A DNA stretch of 5,076 bases from Verrucomicrobiota bacterium (lineage in GTDB: Bacteria; Verrucomicrobiota; Verrucomicrobiia; Verrucomicrobiales; DEV007). This document shows positions 4,928-5,076 of this stretch, in pieces. Below the pieces are notes generated by a model. It was not told the origin of the DNA. It searched no databases and was given only the letters and a program-made list of their open reading frames with translations. Location of the stretch: the NCBI GenBank assembly GCA_020630835.1, contig JAHDIL010000174.1, positions 1 to 5,076 on the forward strand. The letters run 5' to 3'. Made by a program: the position numbers and the translations under genes. The stretch's first letter is position 1, and each line of letters begins with the position of its first letter.

Positions 4928-5076
4928 ATGAAAACTTTATCTTTTCATCTGGCTAAAGCCCCTGCATTTATTGTGATTGCTGCCAGCCTGCTCGCGATCG
5001 GCTGCCGCACAACGCCACCTCCCCCTTTATACGGCGATGAAGTGCCGCCTGCTGAATATGGTGCTCCTACTGACGG
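4928..5076 (+). CDS. Proline-rich lipoprotein, N-terminal part only (truncated by window end)
   Basis: 49 complete codons are visible, open to the window edge. The N-terminus has a basic start (MKTLSFHLAK), a hydrophobic stretch (APAFIVIAASLLAIG, 11-25) and Cys26. This is a type II signal peptide with lipobox-like LAIGC, where Ala at -3 is slightly off the usual Leu. The residue after Cys is Arg, not Asp, which under the E. coli Lol rule predicts the outer membrane. After the Cys comes a Pro-rich, presumably extended segment (TTPPPPLYGDE, then PPAEYGAP). The functional domain is beyond the window. Such N-termini occur on Pal/OmpA-type lipoproteins, which would fit a nearby Exb/Tol-like motor, but nothing visible proves this. 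A strong terminator upstream and its own ribosome binding site indicate an independent transcription unit. Confidence 0.82.
   Translation, partial: MKTLSFHLAKAPAFIVIAASLLAIGCRTTPPPPLYGDEVPPAEYGAPTD

Noticed and set aside
1..5076. CRISPR arrays, tRNA or rRNA genes, insertion sequences, attachment sites
   Set aside because: I saw no regularly spaced repeats, cloverleaf-like sequence, transposase motifs or terminal inverted repeats.

Overview
The window holds a compact, co-directional (+ strand) bacterial region. The paired ExbD genes, the signal-peptide-bearing ExbB and the lipoprotein indicate a Gram-negative, two-membrane cell. The layout TPR-like protein, ExbB, ExbD, ExbD, VWA-domain protein resembles Verrucomicrobiota/Planctomycetota genomes. 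That lineage assignment is an inference from gene style and order, not from a marker gene.

Region 1 (4-3423) is a tightly packed operon of five genes. The first is a helical, TPR-like protein that is possibly cut by the window start. It is followed by an ExbB/TolQ/MotA-family proton-channel subunit, two different ExbD/TolR-family subunits, and a membrane-anchored protein. The anchor of this last protein carries the TonB-type SxxxH motif, but its periplasmic part ends in a von Willebrand factor A (VWA) fold with a DxSxS metal-site motif instead of a TonB C-terminal domain. Two junctions are 4-nt ATGA overlaps, one is a 4-nt gap and one is an 8-nt overlap with a strong Shine-Dalgarno, so translation is probably coupled throughout. 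The simplest reading is a proton-motive-force-driven inner-membrane motor (ExbB + ExbD1/ExbD2) whose moving output arm is a VWA protein. This is the most interesting item in the window.

Region 2 (3424-3594) is a 171-bp AT-rich spacer with a short hairpin and a tandem AACTTTT heptamer, but no convincing promoter or terminator.

Region 3 (3595-4761) encodes a polytopic membrane protein made of four copies of the 'conserved TM helix' unit seen in CmpX-like proteins annotated as mechanosensitive channels. It has no MscS-type soluble domain. It is followed by two consecutive hairpins, the second a textbook rho-independent terminator (4814-4851).

Region 4 (4852-5076) begins a new transcription unit: a perfect 14-bp palindrome, a good ribosome binding site, and the first 49 codons of a proline-rich lipoprotein that runs off the window. 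Whether it belongs functionally with the Exb-like motor (for example as a Pal/OmpA-type protein) cannot be decided from the visible part.
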